A stretch of DNA of 38,901 nucleotides from an uncultured Pelagibacteraceae bacterium (lineage in GTDB: Bacteria; Pseudomonadota; Alphaproteobacteria; Pelagibacterales; Pelagibacteraceae): positions 1 to 38,901 of the forward strand of contig CACMNP010000010.1 in NCBI GenBank assembly GCA_902615045.1, in the 5' to 3' direction. The notes under the pieces are model-generated. The model saw only the letters and a program-made list of their open reading frames with translations, did not search any database and was not told where the DNA came from. The translations under genes and the position numbers were made by a program. Below, one piece after another: positions 6,973-15,741 of the stretch (position 1 is the stretch's first letter; each line of letters starts with the position of its first letter).

Positions 6973-9174
6973 ATGTATTTAAAATTATTAACAACAATTA
7001 TCCTTTTTTTCTTATCGTTTCAATCTGCTTTTTCAAATGAAACTATACTTCCTATTAAAAAACCAGATTTAAACGAAAAAAATACAACAAAAAAAATAGC
7101 TGAAATCATTCCTCTACCAAAACCATCTGAAAAAGAAGATGAAATTAAAAAAGAAATAAAAATTACTACCACGGAGATATTTAAGAAAATTGATGGTGTA
7201 ATAATTCCAAAAAATAAGCCTCTAATAGTTAAAGAAAAATTAAGAAAGATAAAAAAACAAAAATTTTATAGCGATAGAGATTTGAGATATGCAAAACAAG
7301 CTATTTCATTTATGGAGAAAAGTAATTGGAAGGATGCAAAAAAAGCAGCAAGTAAAGCAAGAGCAAAATCTATTTATGATTTTATTCAATGGAGACATCT
7401 ACTAACAACTGGTAACAGAGCTACTTTTACAGAATATAAACAGTTTATCGAAAGAGTAAAAGATTATCCAAGGATAGATAGAGTTCGTTACTTAGGAGAG
7501 CATAAAATAAATTATAAAAATCATACTAAAAATGAAATTATACAGTGGTTCGATAAACACCCTCCTTTAAGTGGATTTGGAAAAATGATGCTAGGCGATG
7601 CTTTGTTATCAAAAAATAAAGAGACAGCTATAAATTTAATAAAAGAAGGATTTATTACAGCTGATTTAAGTAAAAATGATCTTATTTTTTTTAGAAAGAA
7701 ATTTAAAAAATATTTGAACAGTAGTGATTATATTAAAAGAGCTGATTATTTAGCTTGGGAGAATAAATATTGGGACCTTAAAAGAATGTTAAGATATCTA
7801 CCTAAAGATTATCAACTTTTATATACAGCAAGACAACTGTTAATGAGCAGATCTTATGGTGTTGATAGCGCTATATCGAATGTGCCTGCAAGTTTAAAAA
7901 AGGATGCAGGTTTAAATTATGATAGACTCAAATGGAGAAGGAAAAGAGGAAGAGTTGATAGTTCTTTAGAAATTTTATTAAGTATCAAAAATAATAAAGA
8001 TTACATGGTTCGCCCAGATAAATGGTGGGTTGAAAGATCAATAATTGCGAGATCACTTATTTATAAGAAAAGATATGAGCAAGCTTATAAAATTACAAGT
8101 AAACATGGTCTATCAGAGGGTGCTGAATTAGCTGAAGCTGAATGGATGAGTGGATGGATTGCTTTAAGTTTCTTAAAAGACCCAATTTTAGCAAAAAGTC
8201 ATTTTACTAAATTTTATAATAATGTTGGATATCCAATTAGTTTATCAAGAGGTGCTTATTGGCTTGGAAAAGCGAATTTGGCACTAAATAATAAGGAAGA
8301 AGCAGATAAGTGGTTTAAAGAAGGTTCAAAATATCTAACAACCTATTATGGTCAATTATCTCATATGAAAATATATCCAAATAAAACTTTTGAACTTAGA
8401 GAAAGTACTCAAGTTGATAAAAATTATGCTGAAAGTTTTTACAAAAATAAATTAGTCGCAATAGTACATTTATTAGATGAAGTAAAAAAAGATAAATATA
8501 CGAAACATATTTTAAGATTTCTAGCAAATGACAATGTTTCAGCAGGGAGTGAGGTATTAGCAGCAAAACTAGCAACTGACATCTCTAGATTTGATTTTGC
8601 TATTCAGGTATCTAAAATAGCATCTTATAAAAAAAGGTTTCATAACAAATACAATTATCCAGTAATAAGCACTCCGAATAAAGTTGGATCAAGAAAAATA
8701 CCAGAACAAGCTTTAATTTTATCTATTATAAGACAAGAAAGTGAGTTTGATATATCTGCAAGAAGTAGAGTTGGAGCACAAGGTTTAATGCAGTTGATGC
8801 CTTATACCGCGAAGACAGTTGCTAAGCAGGCAAAAGTTTCTTATTCAAAATCTCGTTTAACAACAAGTCCTGAATATAATATTAATCTTGGATCTTTTTA
8901 TATTGCAGGTTTAATTCTTGATTATGATGGATCCTACCCTTTCGCTGTAGCAGCATATAATGCAGGACCAAAAAGAGTGAAGTATTGGAAAAAAATAAAT
9001 AAAGATCCTCAAAAAAAACAAATCGATTATGTTGATTGGGTAGAACTTATTAAGTTTAAAGAGACCAGAAACTATGTTCAGAGGGTTATGGAGAATTACA
9101 ATGTTTATAGATACATTTTGTCTCAAAAACCAATATTTTTAAAAGATTTTTTTAGAAATAATCCGCTCTATTAG
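6973..9174 (+). CDS. slt: Soluble lytic murein transglycosylase (Slt70-like)
   Basis: This periplasmic enzyme (733 aa) cleaves peptidoglycan glycan strands to 1,6-anhydromuropeptides. A signal peptide covers about residues 1-21 (LLTTIILFFLSFQSAF). A Lys/Pro-rich linker follows with three proline motifs (ILPIKKP, IIPLPKP, IIPKNKP). A long alpha-helical superhelix region occupies about 90-560. The lysozyme-like catalytic domain at about 575-700 has the catalytic E589 in RQESEF, GLMQLMP near 604-610 and AYNAGP near 661-666. It is transcribed divergently from dapA. Its TAG stop directly abuts the 3' CCA end of the convergent tRNA-Ser, leaving no intergenic base. Confidence 0.95.
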   Translation: MYLKLLTTIILFFLSFQSAFSNETILPIKKPDLNEKNTTKKIAEIIPLPKPSEKEDEIKKEIKITTTEIFKKIDGVIIPKNKPLIVKEKLRKIKKQKFYSDRDLRYAKQAISFMEKSNWKDAKKAASKARAKSIYDFIQWRHLLTTGNRATFTEYKQFIERVKDYPRIDRVRYLGEHKINYKNHTKNEIIQWFDKHPPLSGFGKMMLGDALLSKNKETAINLIKEGFITADLSKNDLIFFRKKFKKYLNSSDYIKRADYLAWENKYWDLKRMLRYLPKDYQLLYTARQLLMSRSYGVDSAISNVPASLKKDAGLNYDRLKWRRKRGRVDSSLEILLSIKNNKDYMVRPDKWWVERSIIARSLIYKKRYEQAYKITSKHGLSEGAELAEAEWMSGWIALSFLKDPILAKSHFTKFYNNVGYPISLSRGAYWLGKANLALNNKEEADKWFKEGSKYLTTYYGQLSHMKIYPNKTFELRESTQVDKNYAESFYKNKLVAIVHLLDEVKKDKYTKHILRFLANDNVSAGSEVLAAKLATDISRFDFAIQVSKIASYKKRFHNKYNYPVISTPNKVGSRKIPEQALILSIIRQESEFDISARSRVGAQGLMQLMPYTAKTVAKQAKVSYSKSRLTTSPEYNINLGSFYIAGLILDYDGSYPFAVAAYNAGPKRVKYWKKINKDPQKKQIDYVDWVELIKFKETRNYVQRVMENYNVYRYILSQKPIFLKDFFRNNPLY

Positions 9175-9269
9175 TGGCGGAAGGAGAGGGATTCGAACCC
9201 TCGGTACACCTTTTCAAGCGTACGGCGGTTTAGCAAACCGCTGGTTTAAACCAGCTCACCCATCCTTCC
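9175..9269 (-). tRNA. tRNA-Ser, anticodon GCU (reads AGC/AGU)
   Basis: A complete class II tRNA of 95 nt on the minus strand. The acceptor arms GGAAGGA and TCCTTCC pair perfectly, followed by discriminator G and an encoded CCA at 9175-9177. The T arm is GAGGG-TTCGAAT-CCCTC. The anticodon loop TTGCTAA carries GCT at 9232-9234 on a GCGGT/ACCGC stem. A long variable arm (starting GTACGCTTGAAAAG) identifies it as tRNA-Ser. It is convergent and flush with slt, and 64 bases from divergent soxB. Confidence 0.97.
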
Positions 9270-9284
9270 ACGATAATATGTGTA

Positions 9285-9319
9285 ACTTGAAATCATTGAA
9301 TATTCAATCATATTCAAGT
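9285..9319. promoter_or_regulatory. Nested palindrome overlapping the likely soxB promoter
   Basis: In the 64-base gap between tRNA-Ser and soxB there is a perfect 14-bp palindrome, ATTGAATATTCAAT (9295-9308). It is flanked by a second inverted pair, ACTTGAA (9285-9291) and TTCAAGT (9313-9319). The four half-sites read TTGAA, TTGAA, TTCAA, TTCAA. A plausible but weak plus-strand promoter coincides: TTGAAA at 9287-9292 as -35 and CATATT at 9309-9314 as -10, 16 bases apart, which puts the perfect palindrome exactly in the spacer. I infer a repressor or activator site controlling sarcosine oxidase and possibly the divergent tRNA. No regulator gene lies nearby. Confidence 0.5.
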
Positions 9320-9333
9320 AATTTCTCCAAAAT

Positions 9334-10587
9334 ATGAAAAACAAATATTCAGTATTCTCTCTAATAAAAAATGCTTTATCACAGCATGAGAATTGGCAAC
9401 AAGCATGGGGAAATCCAGAGCCAAAAAAAGAATACGAAGCTATTATTGTGGGTGGTGGTGGACACGGTTTAGCTACTGCTTATTATTTAGCAAAGAAACA
9501 TAATTTAAAAAATATTGCAGTCCTAGAAAAAGGATGGATTGGTGGTGGAAATACAGGGCGTAACACTACAATCATTAGATCAAATTATTTATGGGATGCT
9601 AGTGCTGGTTTATACGATCATGCGCTTAAACTATGGGAAAATTTATCTCAAGAGCTAAACTACAATGTTATGTTCAGTCAAAGAGGTGTAATGAATTTAG
9701 CTCACAATCTTCAAGATGTAAGAGATTTAAAAAGAAGAACACATGCCAATAGACTAAACGGAATTGATGCTGTTTGGTTAAATACTGAGGAAGTTAAAAA
9801 ATTTTGCCCAATTATCAATACATCACCTGATATCAGATACCCTGTTTTGGGTGGAACGTTACAAAGAAGAGCAGGAACTGCAAGACATGACGCTGTTGCA
9901 TGGGGTTATGCAAGAGGCGCAAGCGAAATGGGTGTTGATATAATTCAAAACTGTGAAGTTAAAGGAATAAAGAGAAATGGAGATAGAGTTGAAGGATTAG
10001 AAACCACTAAAGGATTTATAAAAACTAATAAAATTGGAGTTGTTGCAGCAGGCCACTCAAGTGTAATTGCAAATATGGCTGGATTAAAACTTCCTCTTGA
10101 GAGTAAACCATTACAAGCGTTAGTTTCAGAGCCAGTAAAACCAATTATTGATACTGTTGTAATGTCAAATGCAGTTCATGCTTATGTAAGTCAATCGGAT
10201 AAAGGCGAATTAGTTATTGGTGCGGGAACAGATTCATATGTTTCATATACTCAAAGAGGAAGTCATAATATAGTTGAAGAAACTTTAAAGGCTATTTTAG
10301 AGCTCTACCCTATTTTTAGTAGAATGAAAATGTTAAGACAATGGGGAGGAATTGTTGATATATGTCCAGATGCAAGTCCTATTATAAGTAAAACTAATAT
10401 AAAAGGTTTATATTTTAATTGTGGTTGGGGTACCGGCGGTTTTAAAGCTACTCCTGGATCGGGAGATTTGTTTGCTCACACAATCGCAAATGATGAACCA
10501 CATAAATTAAATGCAGCATTTAATTTAAATAGATTTGTAAGCGGTGATCTTGTTGATGAACATGGTGCTGCAGCAGTTGCACATTAG
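9334..10587 (+). CDS. soxB: Sarcosine oxidase, beta subunit
   Basis: SoxB (417 aa) is the substrate-oxidising flavoprotein of heterotetrameric sarcosine oxidase (sarcosine + O2 + tetrahydrofolate to glycine + 5,10-methylene-THF + H2O2). The dinucleotide-binding motif [18 protein letters not shown] is at 37-54, with the acidic residue closing the fold in VLEKG (63-67). The segment [16 protein letters not shown] contains H185, matching the family His that covalently carries [18 protein letters not shown] near the C-terminus is the conserved flavin-site loop. It is the first gene of soxBDAG and is followed by soxD after 2 bases. Monomeric sarcosine or dimethylglycine oxidases are excluded by the D, A and G neighbours. 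Confidence 0.96.
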   Translation: MKNKYSVFSLIKNALSQHENWQQAWGNPEPKKEYEAIIVGGGGHGLATAYYLAKKHNLKNIAVLEKGWIGGGNTGRNTTIIRSNYLWDASAGLYDHALKLWENLSQELNYNVMFSQRGVMNLAHNLQDVRDLKRRTHANRLNGIDAVWLNTEEVKKFCPIINTSPDIRYPVLGGTLQRRAGTARHDAVAWGYARGASEMGVDIIQNCEVKGIKRNGDRVEGLETTKGFIKTNKIGVVAAGHSSVIANMAGLKLPLESKPLQALVSEPVKPIIDTVVMSNAVHAYVSQSDKGELVIGAGTDSYVSYTQRGSHNIVEETLKAILELYPIFSRMKMLRQWGGIVDICPDASPIISKTNIKGLYFNCGWGTGGFKATPGSGDLFAHTIANDEPHKLNAAFNLNRFVSGDLVDEHGAAAVAH

Positions 10588-10589
10588 TA

Positions 10590-10871
10590 ATGTTTTTAAT
10601 TAATTGTCCATTTTGTGGAGAGAGAGATCAAAGTGAATTTTCTTCAGGTGGCGAAGCTCATATAGTTAGACCAAAACAACCAACTGAACTTAGCGATGAT
10701 GAATGGGCGGAATATCTATTTATGAGAAAAAATATTAAAGGTATTCAATTTGAAAGATGGAATCATGTTCACGGATGCAGAAAATGGTTCAACGTCGTTA
10801 GAGACACATCGAATGATAAAATATTATCCGTTTATAAAATGGGTGAAAAACCTCCTGTTAACTATAAGTAA
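10590..10871 (+). CDS. soxD: Sarcosine oxidase, delta subunit
   Basis: SoxD (93 aa) is the small zinc-binding subunit of heterotetrameric sarcosine oxidase. The likely zinc ligands are all present: C6 and C9 in INCPFCGER, H59 in RWNHVHGC and C63. The middle stretch ELSDDEWAEYLFMRKN and the core GIQFERWNHVHGCRKWFNVVRDT are highly typical. It begins 2 bases after soxB and overlaps soxA by one base (TAATG), consistent with coupled translation of subunits in fixed ratio. Confidence 0.96.
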   Translation: MFLINCPFCGERDQSEFSSGGEAHIVRPKQPTELSDDEWAEYLFMRKNIKGIQFERWNHVHGCRKWFNVVRDTSNDKILSVYKMGEKPPVNYK

Positions 10872-13800
10872 TGCCCAATTATAGAATTCATAAAACTGAA
10901 TATATTGATGAAACTAAGAGAGTTTCATTTAAATATGATGGCAAAACTTACTTTGGATATGAGGGTGATACCTTGGCATCTGCACTTTTAGCAAATGGTA
11001 TTCATTTAGTCGGTAGAAGTTTTAAATATCACAGACCAAGGGGTATAGTTTCTTGTGGAGCAGAAGAACCTAATGCAATTTGTCAGATTGGTAGTAAAAA
11101 AAGCCTAACAGAACCAAATGTAAGAGCAACCGAGTTAGAATTGTATGAAGGATTAGAAGCAAGTTCTCAAAATTGCTGGCCTAACGTAAAATTTGACATT
11201 GGGGGTATTAATAATTTTATATCACCGTTAATTCCTGCAGGCTTTTATTATAAAACATTTATGTGGCCAAAGAGTTTTTGGAAAAAAGTATATGAACCAT
11301 TAATACGATTATCTGCGGGTTTGGGAAAATCTCCTACAGAACCAGATCCTGATATCTATGATCACAAATATGTTCACTACGATGTATTGGTAATTGGTGG
11401 TGGAGTTTCAGGCATTATTGCTGCAAAAATGGCTGCAAAAAATAATTTAAAAACTTTATTAGTAGATGACAAAAAAATACTAGGTGGTTCTACAATTTAT
11501 CAAAATAATGAGTCTATTAAGATTGATGATAAATTATCAAGTGAATGGTTAAAAAATGAAATTCAAGAAATTAAAAAATTAAGTAATTTAACAATTAAGA
11601 CAAGAACAAGTATTGCAGCTTATCATGGATACAATTTTCTTTTAGCTAAAGAAAATTTAACAGATCATTTACCAGAAGAAAAAAAGAAAAATAAGATTAG
11701 ACAACGATTATGGAAAATAAGAGCAAAAAAAGTTGTAATTGCAACTGGATCAATTGAAAGACCACTTGTATTCAATAATAATGATAGACCAGGAATATTA
11801 TTATCTAATTCTATAAACAAATATTTGGATTATTACGGCGTTACCTGTGGAGAAAATATAATATTATTTACAAATAATGATAGTACATACGAAACTTCAA
11901 TTTCACTTCATAAAAAAGGTATAAAGAATATAATTGTTGATTTAAGAAAATCTGCTAGCTCTGAATTAATCAAACAAGCAGAAAGTCTAGGAATAAAAAT
12001 CTACTTCAATCATGTTGTAACAAATACTTTTGGATACAGAAAAATAAATTCATTAGAAATCATGAAACTATCGGAAGATGGAAATACAACTGTAGGCAAT
12101 AAAATTAGATTAAGTTGTGACTGTTTAGGAATGAGTGGTGGATGGACACCTATGGTGCATATGCATACTCAATCTGGAGGTAAATTAGATTTTAGAGATG
12201 AAGACCAAGTATTCTTACCAAAAGAAAATAGTGAAGATCAAATTTCTGTTGGTTCATGCAATGGAGATTTTGATTTAGAAAATATTATAGATAAAACAGT
12301 CAATAAAATTAATAAATTCTTAGATATAGATAATCAAGATTACCAGGATACAAATATTATTTGCTCTAAAGAAAATGATAAAAGAAATATATGGCTTTTA
12401 CCAAATAAAATACCTTTAGGTAAAACAAAATGCTTTATAGATTTTCAAAATGATTCAACTGCAAAAGATATTAAATTAGCCTTAAAAGAAGGCTTTAGAT
12501 CAATTGAACATGTAAAAAGATATACAACGACTGGTATGGCAACAGATCAGGGAAAGTTATCTAATATGCACGCACTTGGGATTATAGCTGATACAGCTGG
12601 TGTAAAAATGGGTACATTGGGAACAACTACATTTAGGCCTCCATTCACACCATTAACTTTCGGAACACTAGTTGGGAGAAATGTTGGAAAATTTTTTGAA
12701 GTAGTAAGAAAAACATCCATGCATGAATGGCATGTGGAAAATAATGCAGAATTTGAAAATGTTGGTCAGTGGAAAAGACCCTGGTACTATGCAAAAAAAG
12801 GAGAAAATATGCATGATGCTGTTCAAAGAGAAAGTAAAGCGGCACGTGACAGTGCGGGAATCTTAGACGCATCAACTCTAGGAAAAATTGATATCCAAGG
12901 AACAGATGCATCAGAATTTTTAAATCGAGTTTACACAAATGCTTGGTCAAAACTTGCAATCGGAAAATGTAGATACGGACTTATGTTAAACGAGGATGGT
13001 ATGGTTTATGACGACGGTGTTACTACAAGAATATCTGAAAATCATTATCTAATGACAACCACCACTGGGGGGGCCGCAAATGTATTAAGCAAACTTGAGG
13101 ATTATTTGCAAACGGAGTGGCCAGAGTTAGATGTTTATTTAACATCAGTGACAGATCATTATTCTACAGCAAGTATTTGTGGTCCAAATTCAAAAAAAAT
13201 TCTTAACAAAATTTTTCCAAATTTAGATTTAAGTGATGAAAACTTCCCTCATATGTCATTTAAAGAAGATAAACTTGAAAATATAAATTGTAGAATAATG
13301 AGAATAAGTTTTACGGGTGAACTAAGCTATGAAATTAACATAGAGTCGAAATATGGACATTCATTATGGAAAATGTGTATAGAAGCTGGGAAAGAGTTTA
13401 ATTTGACACCTTATGGTACGGAAACAATGCACCTACTCAGAGCTGAAAAAGGTTTCATTATTGTTGGACAAGATACAGACGGCACAATGACTCCTTCAGA
13501 CTTACAGATGGATTGGATTGTAAGTAAAAAGAAATATGACTTCATTGGTAAAAGATCTTTATATAGAAGTGATACTATTAGAGAAGATAGAAAGCAATTG
13601 GTAGGACTACTTACAGATGATCCAAAAGAAATTTTGGAAGAAGGTGCTCAAATTGTTTCAGACGTTAAATCAAAGCCTATAGATATGCTAGGACATGTAA
13701 CTTCCAGCTATTTTAGTCCAAACCTAAATAAATCAATTGCCTTGGCTGTAGTTAGGAGTGGAAAAACAATGAAAGGTCAAAAGTTAATTATTCCAATGGA

Positions 13801-13873
13801 AAACAAAAATATTAATGTGACCGTTTCTGACACAATTTTTTTAGATAAGGAGAATAAAAGACTAAATGCTTGA
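10871..13873 (+). CDS. soxA: Sarcosine oxidase, alpha subunit
   Basis: SoxA (1000 aa) is the largest subunit; it binds NAD and tetrahydrofolate and takes up the one-carbon unit released by SoxB. The N-terminal 1-110 is a ferredoxin-like fold domain without iron-sulfur cysteines (FKYDGKTYFGYEGDT, ANGIHLVGRSFKYHRPRG). The dinucleotide-binding domain follows from about 168 (VLVIGGGVSGIIAAK at 173-187). From about 605 there is an aminomethyltransferase (GcvT-like) domain with its C-terminal beta-barrel at about 890-990, which includes the folate site (SFTGELSYEIN, GTETMHLLRAEKGF). Length is normal. It shares one base with soxD and 8 bases with soxG (ATGCTTGA). Confidence 0.96.
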   Translation: MPNYRIHKTEYIDETKRVSFKYDGKTYFGYEGDTLASALLANGIHLVGRSFKYHRPRGIVSCGAEEPNAICQIGSKKSLTEPNVRATELELYEGLEASSQNCWPNVKFDIGGINNFISPLIPAGFYYKTFMWPKSFWKKVYEPLIRLSAGLGKSPTEPDPDIYDHKYVHYDVLVIGGGVSGIIAAKMAAKNNLKTLLVDDKKILGGSTIYQNNESIKIDDKLSSEWLKNEIQEIKKLSNLTIKTRTSIAAYHGYNFLLAKENLTDHLPEEKKKNKIRQRLWKIRAKKVVIATGSIERPLVFNNNDRPGILLSNSINKYLDYYGVTCGENIILFTNNDSTYETSISLHKKGIKNIIVDLRKSASSELIKQAESLGIKIYFNHVVTNTFGYRKINSLEIMKLSEDGNTTVGNKIRLSCDCLGMSGGWTPMVHMHTQSGGKLDFRDEDQVFLPKENSEDQISVGSCNGDFDLENIIDKTVNKINKFLDIDNQDYQDTNIICSKENDKRNIWLLPNKIPLGKTKCFIDFQNDSTAKDIKLALKEGFRSIEHVKRYTTTGMATDQGKLSNMHALGIIADTAGVKMGTLGTTTFRPPFTPLTFGTLVGRNVGKFFEVVRKTSMHEWHVENNAEFENVGQWKRPWYYAKKGENMHDAVQRESKAARDSAGILDASTLGKIDIQGTDASEFLNRVYTNAWSKLAIGKCRYGLMLNEDGMVYDDGVTTRISENHYLMTTTTGGAANVLSKLEDYLQTEWPELDVYLTSVTDHYSTASICGPNSKKILNKIFPNLDLSDENFPHMSFKEDKLENINCRIMRISFTGELSYEINIESKYGHSLWKMCIEAGKEFNLTPYGTETMHLLRAEKGFIIVGQDTDGTMTPSDLQMDWIVSKKKYDFIGKRSLYRSDTIREDRKQLVGLLTDDPKEILEEGAQIVSDVKSKPIDMLGHVTSSYFSPNLNKSIALAVVRSGKTMKGQKLIIPMENKNINVTVSDTIFLDKENKRLNA

Positions 13874-14414
13874 CATTTTACATCCAAATATTTCGAATAT
13901 TAATAAAAACAATATCGATATTAATTTATCTGAAGAAAGAATTAAAATTAATATCAGGGGAAAAAATAAAGAATTTTTTACCAAAGTGGGTAAAATTCTA
14001 TCTATTATTTTACCTTCTGAGTCAAATACCAGTTCATCAAATGAAAACTATGATGTTTTGTGGCTAAGTCCGGATGAATGGATGATATATTCTGATGAAA
14101 ATAAAAATTCAAATATTTTTGGTCAACTTTATAAAGATATTTCATCTTTAAATTTTGGATCAATTACTGATATCTCTTCACAATTAATTTGCATAAATAT
14201 AAAAGGAGAAAATATATTTGAATTATTATCATCTGGATCACCTTTTAATTTCGAAAAATTTAAAAATAATGTTGGTTCATCAACACAAACAATAGTAAAT
14301 CATATTGATGTAATTCTTCACCACAAGTCAAAGAATAATGTTAATTTATTTGTAAGAAGATCGTTTTCAGAACACCTTTATGAATGGTTAGTTGATAGCT
14401 CTAATTTTGTCTAA
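13866..14414 (+). CDS. soxG: Sarcosine oxidase, gamma subunit
   Basis: SoxG (182 aa) is the gamma subunit of sarcosine oxidase, distantly related to the folate-binding GcvT fold. Recognisable features are WLSPDEWMIY, the TDISSQLICINIKGE stretch and the end RRSFSEHLYEWLVD. Identification rests on these and on its fixed position after soxA; alone the family is poorly conserved. It starts inside soxA (8-base overlap) and its 3' end overlaps the convergent MATE gene by 27 bases. No terminator hairpin is seen after its stop. Confidence 0.9.
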   Translation: MLDILHPNISNINKNNIDINLSEERIKINIRGKNKEFFTKVGKILSIILPSESNTSSSNENYDVLWLSPDEWMIYSDENKNSNIFGQLYKDISSLNFGSITDISSQLICINIKGENIFELLSSGSPFNFEKFKNNVGSSTQTIVNHIDVILHHKSKNNVNLFVRRSFSEHLYEWLVDSSNFV

Positions 14415-15737
14415 TTTATAATTCAAATAAAAATAAGTATAACCAAGATACATCAGAGAGAAAATCCAATTGAATATTACCCATAACCAAAAAAATTCAG
14501 AAAAGTTAGAATTAAAATAAATTGCAGTATAAAATACGACAAATGGAAAAATTCCATTTCGGCAAATATTAGCAATTAATGCGTTTTCAGCTTTTTTTAA
14601 AGCCATAAAAAAACCATTTGATAAAAAAAATATTGGATAAGCTGGTAGCACAAAGGCTGAAATCTCTAAATATAATTTTCCAAATTCAACGACCGCTAAA
14701 TCTTTTGAAAATAATTTTGTTATCATTTCAGCACCAAAATAAATAATAAAAGAAGAAATAATCATTATAATGAAAGCATATTTTATAGCTTGGAAGTACG
14801 TTTCTTTAATTCTTAAAATATTTCGTGCACCAAAATTTTGAGCAATAATTGTGATAATTGCTGTATTTATTCCCAAGATTGGCAATAAAACCACTTGTTC
14901 TATTTTGGTGCCAGCCCCATAACCAGCTGCAGCATATTCTCCTGATAAACCTGCATATTTGAATACAATAGCAGAAGCAATAGAATAACCACAAATTGAA
15001 ATTATTATTGGCATAGATTGAAAAAAAATATTTTTTAAAAAAAAAAATTTAGGAATTAAATAAGAAATAAGTATGTTTTTAATTAATTTACTTTTTAAAA
15101 CTTTTTTAAATATGATTAAAAAAGCGACCGTTTGAGCAATTAGAGTTGCAATTGCAATACCCTTCATACCCAAAGCTGGTATGAAATAAAATCCAAATAT
15201 TAAAATTGGATTTAACAATATGTTTAAAAAAAAAGATAATATTAGAGCATTTCTATAAGTTTTCGTATCGCCTTCTGCATGAAGTAATGAATTTAATACA
15301 ACAACTAAAATAAAAATAAACGAACCAAGAAAAATGATATCTGTATATTGTAAGCCAAGATTTATTACCTCGTTAGTTGAACCCATTATTGAAAAAAGGT
15401 CTGATGCATAATTTAAACCAATAAAAGTAATCAACAGAATTATCAAAAAAGAAAAGAAAATTAATTGGCAGAAATAAATTGAAGCATTTTTATTATTTTT
15501 TTCTCCAATGCTATTACCTATCAGTGATGTACCTGCAACTGTGATACCAATAGATGAGGCAATAATAATAAAATAAATTGGAAAAGATTTTGTTAAAGCT
15601 GATAAAGCTTCAGGTGATATTTTTCCTGCAAAATATGTATCTGCAATATTATATAACGTTTGAAAGAGTGTACCTACCGATGCAGGTATCGCTAATTTTT
15701 TAATTAATTCTTTGATGTCATCACTTAATATATTCAT
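14388..15737 (-). CDS. MATE-family multidrug/metabolite exporter
   Basis: An integral membrane protein (449 aa) with about 12 hydrophobic segments, of the multi antimicrobial extrusion family, which exports cationic or other small molecules in exchange for Na+ or H+. The N-terminus IPASVGTLFQTLYNIADTYFAGKIS is a typical MATE first helix, and the VAGTSLIGNSIGEK stretch and the half-protein repeat (GYGAGTKIEQVVLLPILGIN) agree. The substrate cannot be told. It is the last gene of gatC-gatA-gatB-OMT-trhO-MATE, 4 bases after trhO. Its coding strand contains a run of eleven T (11 A on the plus strand at 15037-15047). Its 3' end overlaps soxG by 27 bases. Confidence 0.92.
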   Translation of the reverse strand: MNILSDDIKELIKKLAIPASVGTLFQTLYNIADTYFAGKISPEALSALTKSFPIYFIIIASSIGITVAGTSLIGNSIGEKNNKNASIYFCQLIFFSFLIILLITFIGLNYASDLFSIMGSTNEVINLGLQYTDIIFLGSFIFILVVVLNSLLHAEGDTKTYRNALILSFFLNILLNPILIFGFYFIPALGMKGIAIATLIAQTVAFLIIFKKVLKSKLIKNILISYLIPKFFFLKNIFFQSMPIIISICGYSIASAIVFKYAGLSGEYAAAGYGAGTKIEQVVLLPILGINTAIITIIAQNFGARNILRIKETYFQAIKYAFIIMIISSFIIYFGAEMITKLFSKDLAVVEFGKLYLEISAFVLPAYPIFFLSNGFFMALKKAENALIANICRNGIFPFVVFYTAIYFNSNFSEFFWLWVIFNWIFSLMYLGYTYFYLNYKLDKIRAIN

Positions 15738-15741
15738 TATA

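Noticed and set aside
9270..9333. Glycine-type riboswitch before soxB
   Set aside because: The gap is only 64 bases and shows DNA palindromes rather than the paired-helix core of any known riboswitch class.
12645..12959. Open frame of 104 codons on the strand opposite soxA
   Set aside because: It is an antisense shadow within a highly conserved gene, with composition unlike a real protein.
9175..14414. tRNA-Ser plus sox operon as an integrated mobile island
   Set aside because: No integrase, no visible repeat of the tRNA 3' end at the other side, and base and codon use match the flanks.
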